Shown: piece after piece, positions 60,844 through 64,000 of the stretch | How positions within the stretch are numbered: position 1 is the first letter of the stretch | Layout: the number at the start of each line of letters is the position of its first letter | DNA from: Nostoc sp. KVJ20 | Lineage (GTDB): Bacteria; Cyanobacteriota; Cyanobacteriia; Cyanobacteriales; Nostocaceae | NCBI RefSeq assembly: GCF_001712795.1 | Contig: NZ_KV757658.1 | Location: forward strand, 203,007-267,006 | Reading direction: 5' to 3' | Length of the DNA: 64,000 bases | Made by a program: the position numbers and the translations under genes | The notes under the pieces: generated by a model | Database searches by the model: none | What the model was told of the DNA's origin: nothing | The model's input: only the letters and a program-made list of their open reading frames with translations

Positions 60844-61410
60844 ATGAAACCTCAACTCATTTTCGGAATACTAACGATCGCAACAGGATTGCTCGGAGGT
60901 TCATTCACTCATCCCGCGATAGCGTTAGCGAAGCGGGGCGCTCTTAGCGCACAGCGCTGCTGCGTTTGCGTTCGCCCTTGGCGTTGCCGCAGGCTAGCAT
61001 TAGCGAGTCTTGTCTACGACACGCTACGCGAACGAGCGTCAGCGCAGATCGCACACAGCATTCCTCCACAACAAACCTCCCCCATTCTGATCGCCACTGC
61101 CTACACTGATTTAACCTTACCTACCTTGCGCCAAGGCGATCGCGGCAGAGACGTGCAATTGTTACAGCGCATCCTTCAAGACAATGGCTTTTTAGGAGCC
61201 GCAGGTGTGAGGTTAGGCAATCCAAGAGGGGCGATCGTTGATGGCACCTTTGGTGCGGCCACAGCGTCTGCGGTACGCGATCTCCAGAGACGATTACAGA
61301 ATCCCAGTTACAGGGCGAGTCAATCCAACCACCTGGGAAGTCCTGGATATGCACGAAAACCCCTATCGATCCCCGCTTCCCTGGAAACAACAGAACATTA
61401 CACAACATAA
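60844..61410 (+). pseudogene. Peptidoglycan-binding-domain protein, repeat insertion and frameshift
   Basis: The signal peptide start (KPQLIFGILTIATGLLGGSF) is interrupted after PAIA by an in-frame Nostoc repeat (60917-61048) encoding Arg/Cys/Ala-rich residues. A PG_binding_1 repeat follows (LPTLRQGDRGRDVQLLQRIL, VDGTFGAATASAVRDLQ). Near 61292 the frame shifts; RIPVTGRVNPTTWEVL continues in the other frame. The repeat destroys the secretion signal, so the product would not be exported normally. Confidence 0.75.
60917..61048. repeat. Composite Nostoc interspersed repeat inside a coding region
   Basis: Units GCGATAGCGTTAGCGAAGCG, GGCGCTCTTAGCGCAC, GTTGCCGCAGGCTAGC and ACACGCTACGCGAACGAGCG form mirrored arms. 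Length keeps the host frame open. Confidence 0.65.
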
Positions 61411-61427
61411 GCCACAGAAGATTTCTA

Positions 61428-61715
61428 ATGAACCGAAAGATTCTTTCAACCAAAATCACAACCACAATCGCAATCACAATTCTGTTCGGCGTACTCCTAC
61501 TGTTCAATTTTCCATCCCTGGCTCAAGTCAGTTCACAAGTGATTCCCAGAATCGAAGTGCTCGAAAGTTCTGAAGGGATTCCACCCAGCTACCGTTTAGT
61601 CATTAGCCGATCTCAGGACAATGTTTATGTCTTCTGTCCGACTGACTTCGAGCCACAGTTGAACTATCTGCGAAATGTGAAGGTGATTCAATGTAAGCCG
61701 TTTACCAGTCCCTAG
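61428..61715 (+). CDS. Small exported hypothetical protein
   Basis: 95 residues. A basic start (NRKILSTK), hydrophobic segment (TIAITILFGVLLLFNFPSLA) and signal-peptidase-like site AQ precede a short mature domain with two cysteines (VYVFCPTDFE, NVKVIQCKPF) that could form a disulfide. No family recognised. It overlaps the run-on frame of the decayed PG-binding gene. Confidence 0.6.
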   Translation: MNRKILSTKITTTIAITILFGVLLLFNFPSLAQVSSQVIPRIEVLESSEGIPPSYRLVISRSQDNVYVFCPTDFEPQLNYLRNVKVIQCKPFTSP

Positions 61716-62161
61716 AAGTAAACCAGTGAGGGGCAACAGCATAACAACTCACACCACTTTGTTGCTTTGAACAGAGAAGAGATTCAGATGTCAGAGAACA
61801 ATTATGAAACTAGCGAAGATCATTGAGAAAACGGCGGATATGTGGGTTTTTGCCGCTCATTGGACGGGGCTGGATGTGAAGCCAGCGAAGTGATCACGTC
61901 AAACAAATCAACATACGTCGAACTAATCGAGGAAGCGTAACGCCTCACACCACTCTATTTCCGTCAATGTGTAAGTTCTAACAAACTAATTTACAGTCTG
62001 CGCTTTGGTGGGGTCATCGATCACCCCGTTGATAACTGAACCCATTAACAACTAGCTCGAAGGAGTTTATCCCCATGTCTCACATTTCTTCTAACCACAA
62101 GCAAGATCGTAGCCTACCCACGCACGGCTCAGAGCCAACGGTTCCCGCTAAGAGGAGAACT
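61716..62161. other. Gene debris between the exported protein and the lipoprotein hydrolase
   Basis: 61777-61803 (GAGATTCAGATGTCAGAGAA) copies the leader and start of the NTF2 gene at 55691. A 29-codon frame at 61804-61893 (MKLAKIIEKTADMWVFAAHW) and a tail ending YVELIEEA are unassigned. A lone MITE end is at about 61970. The frame of the next gene is open from an ATG at 62075, also with a fair AAGGAG, so its true start is arguable. Confidence 0.5.
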
Positions 62162-63736
62162 ATGCTTGCTCACAAGCCCCACGTCCGAAGCTCGCTAATT
62201 ATTGGGGCGGTGATATTGGTTCTTAGTGCCTGCGGCCAGCCCACATTCGGGCACCCGTCAGAGCCAGGAGGAAAGATCCCTGCGGATCTGAAACGCTTCT
62301 ACGACCAGAAGCTGACCTTCGGCTCGTGCGAGGGCTACGCCACCACGGATGACGATGCTAAGGCCTTCGCCAACGACACCTTCGAATGCGCCCGGCTTGA
62401 GGTGCCGCTCGACTACCAGAACCCCCTCGGGCGAACCGCGCAGATTGCACTGCTGCGTGTACCGGCAAAGGGCAAGCCGAGCAAACGAATCGGCTCCCTG
62501 CTGCTCAACCCAGGCGGCCCCGGCTTCTCCGGGATGAGCTACGCGACTATGGTGGCAAAGAACTTGGCCGACAGTCCGATCGCCAAGCAGTTTGACCTGA
62601 TCGGGTTCGACCCACGCGGGGTTGCGGCCTCGACACCAGCCCTAGACTGCTTCACCGATGCTGAACGAGAGGCCGACAAGTTGGTCAACTCGATCAACTC
62701 CGGGGGCAAGGACTACACCGACCACGAGACCCGTCAATTGTACCAAAAATGCGCCGAGCGTTCCGGCGGTGAGGACGTGCTGGCTCACGTCGGCACGCGC
62801 GATGTCGCCCGCGACATGGACGTACTCCGCGCGGTGCTCGGCGATGACAAGCTCTCCTTTTTCGGCGCCAGCTACGGTACCCGGCTCGGCGCGATCTACG
62901 CCGAAACCTTCCCGCAGAACGTGCGGGCTATGGTGCTCGACGGCGCGGTCGACCCCACCACCGGCACCACCGAGCGTCGCCTCGTCCAGTTCGCGGGTTT
63001 CCAGCGTGCCTTCGACAACATGGCGGCCTTCTGCGCTAAAACCCCGACTTGTCCGCTCGGCACCGATCCCAAGCAAGCTAGTGCCGCCTTCCAGCAGATC
63101 GTGCGGCCACTGATTGATAAACCGATCATCACCGCAGACGGACGCAAAGTCACTTACACCGCCGTAATTGACGGCGTGCTCGCTGGGCTTTACGGCGAGG
63201 CGGGCTGGCGTGCGGTGATTCTAGGCATCACCGAACTCAAAGCCGGAAGCGGTAGTAAAACCCTGCTGTTCTTGCGCGACTTCCTCAGCCAGCGCAATGT
63301 CGACGGTAGCTACGGCAATGGCAACGAGTCCCTGGTGGCCATTAACTGCCTCGACGAGGAACGCCACACGCCCGAGCAGGAGAGCGCGATGACGCGCGAC
63401 ATTTTCAAGGTCGCACCGTTTCTGGACACTGGCCGACCCGTCAACGCCCGCGACCTCTGTGAGCATTGGCGGGTGAAACCCACCCTCGGCTACCCCTACG
63501 CCCAGAACATCAAAGGACTCCCTAAAACCTTGGTCGTGTCGGTCACCCGCGATCCGGCCACCCCGCACGAGGGCGGCATCAGCCTCGCCAAGACGCTCGG
63601 CGCGAGCCTGCTGACCGTCGAGGGCGAACAGCACGGTGTAGCCCTCACCCCCGGTAATGCGTGTGTCAACGACATCGTCGCCGACTACCTCATCGGTCTC
63701 AAAATACCCTCAGACGGCGCTCGCTGCGTCCTTTAG
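62162..63736 (+). CDS. Lipoprotein alpha/beta hydrolase, TAP/SCO7095-type
   Basis: 524 residues from the ATG at 62162, which follows AGAGGAGAA and gives a normal lipoprotein signal (LIIGAVILVLSAC, lipid-attachment Cys 24); an upstream ATG at 62075 would add 29 residues. Oxyanion strand LLLNPGGPGFSGM, FDLIGFDPRGVAAST, nucleophile FFGASYGTRLG, and C-terminal TAP-like part (VSVTRDPATPHEG, EGEQHGV) match secreted S33 tripeptidyl aminopeptidases of actinobacteria. GC content is far above the flanks, indicating transfer from a high-GC donor. All catalytic residues present. Confidence 0.88.
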   Translation: MLAHKPHVRSSLIIGAVILVLSACGQPTFGHPSEPGGKIPADLKRFYDQKLTFGSCEGYATTDDDAKAFANDTFECARLEVPLDYQNPLGRTAQIALLRVPAKGKPSKRIGSLLLNPGGPGFSGMSYATMVAKNLADSPIAKQFDLIGFDPRGVAASTPALDCFTDAEREADKLVNSINSGGKDYTDHETRQLYQKCAERSGGEDVLAHVGTRDVARDMDVLRAVLGDDKLSFFGASYGTRLGAIYAETFPQNVRAMVLDGAVDPTTGTTERRLVQFAGFQRAFDNMAAFCAKTPTCPLGTDPKQASAAFQQIVRPLIDKPIITADGRKVTYTAVIDGVLAGLYGEAGWRAVILGITELKAGSGSKTLLFLRDFLSQRNVDGSYGNGNESLVAINCLDEERHTPEQESAMTRDIFKVAPFLDTGRPVNARDLCEHWRVKPTLGYPYAQNIKGLPKTLVVSVTRDPATPHEGGISLAKTLGASLLTVEGEQHGVALTPGNACVNDIVADYLIGLKIPSDGARCVL

Positions 63737-63954
63737 GTTGGGACACTGAAGCGCGTTAGCGTTCGCGTAGCGTCTCGAAGAGATAGCTTACCGAAGCTAT
63801 CGTCTTAACTTGGTGCTTCACTAATGGATCTTAAGTCGTGCAATTTGGATTAGTATTGCACACTGAGTCCATCTCGCAACAGCTTACGCCATAAGCTATT
63901 TAGAGCATTCTGCAATTCCTCATTTCCAATAACTCAAATTAGGATCAATAACTC
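63737..63954. repeat. Nostoc interspersed repeat and leader region
   Basis: GCGCGTTAGCGTTCGCGTAG, then CGTCTCGAAGAGATAGC (63752-63790) belongs to the same family as the 44 kb insert. The remaining bases look like the promoter region of the gene that begins at 63955. Confidence 0.6.
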
Positions 63955-64000
63955 ATGTCTACATTCAAGTACAACCGATTAGACAAAAATAATGCTGCGG
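63955..64000 (+). CDS. Start of a gene cut by the window edge, perhaps isochorismatase-family hydrolase
   Basis: 15 codons are visible: MSTFKYNRLDKNNAA. Cysteine hydrolases of the isochorismatase family often begin with a similar YNRLD/NAAVLLVDHQ sequence, but the diagnostic part is outside the window. Product assignment is tentative. Confidence 0.35.
   Translation, partial: MSTFKYNRLDKNNAA

Noticed and set aside
62642..63076. Open frames on both strands inside the high-GC hydrolase gene
   Set aside because: Long spurious frames are expected in GC-rich coding DNA; their translations are low-complexity and the hydrolase frame has all family motifs.
1..64000. tRNA, rRNA and CRISPR arrays
   Set aside because: Looked for cloverleaf-like and regularly spaced repeats by eye and saw none; a tRNAscan or CRISPR search could still find one that I missed.

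Overview
The window looks like accessory DNA of a filamentous, heterocyst-type cyanobacterium (Nostocales). The octamer GCGATCGC (HIP1) is frequent. The GCG-rich interspersed palindromic repeats typical of Nostoc/Calothrix genomes occur at many places (2.3, 7.8, 9.5, 29.2, 44.1, 45.9, 61.0 and 63.8 kb). Chloroplast-like group II introns are present, as is a very large Ser/Thr kinase-ATPase-PAS-histidine kinase hybrid of a kind common in this group. I cannot tell from the sequence whether the window is chromosome or large plasmid; 10.5-29 kb is plasmid- or ICE-like.

Layout. (1) 0.1-2.3 kb: an ECF42-type sigma factor, an intact VOC-fold protein behind a palindromic operator, and a decayed second VOC gene. 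(2) 2.4-7.7 kb: a small gene of unknown function interrupted by a group II intron (2653-7439). A second complete group II intron (4406-6921) lies inside the maturase gene of the first, making a twintron. Exon joins are in frame and EBS1/IBS1 pairings can be seen for both introns. (3) 7.7-10.2 kb: repeats, a small gene with a terminator, a CoiA-like/GIY-YIG-like protein and a truncated AraC regulator. (4) 10.5-24 kb: a plus-strand array of small membrane proteins, an M23 peptidase, a phage-type muramidase, an FtsK/SpoIIIE translocase, a RusA-like resolvase and a P-loop ATPase. It is interrupted by a solo TnpB element and an ISAs1-family IS. It reads like a DNA-transfer module built on a double-strand-DNA translocase, with no recognisable relaxase or VirB/VirD4 genes. 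(5) 25-29 kb: a ParB-domain protein and a primase-like (AEP-fold) replication protein, preceded by repeats that could form an origin. (6) 29.1-29.7 kb: gene debris, including a WD40 fragment carrying a 21-bp match to the intron 3' end. (7) 29.9-38.6 kb: a 2366-residue hybrid kinase with its NarL-type response regulator, then a divergent AraC regulator. (8) 38.8-64 kb: a long plus-strand series of redox and detoxification-type genes (NmrA, SDRs, NTF2/SnoaL, alpha/beta hydrolases, RidA, quinone oxidoreductase, pirin, cupin, GMC oxidoreductase, CPBP proteases, a TAP-like hydrolase).

Region 8 is a mosaic. Paralogues of the same few families recur, and the leader plus first codons of these genes appear repeatedly as short stubs fused to unrelated genes. 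Several copies are frameshifted and one has ATA in place of its start codon. Three GC-rich genes look horizontally acquired. Three short MITE-like elements with inverted termini lie here, one with an 11-bp target duplication.

Most interesting candidates: the twintron, the FtsK/peptidoglycan-hydrolase transfer-like module with its nearby primase and putative origin, and the stub-mosaic evolution of the detoxification cluster. All functional statements come from reading motifs and context; no database search was possible.
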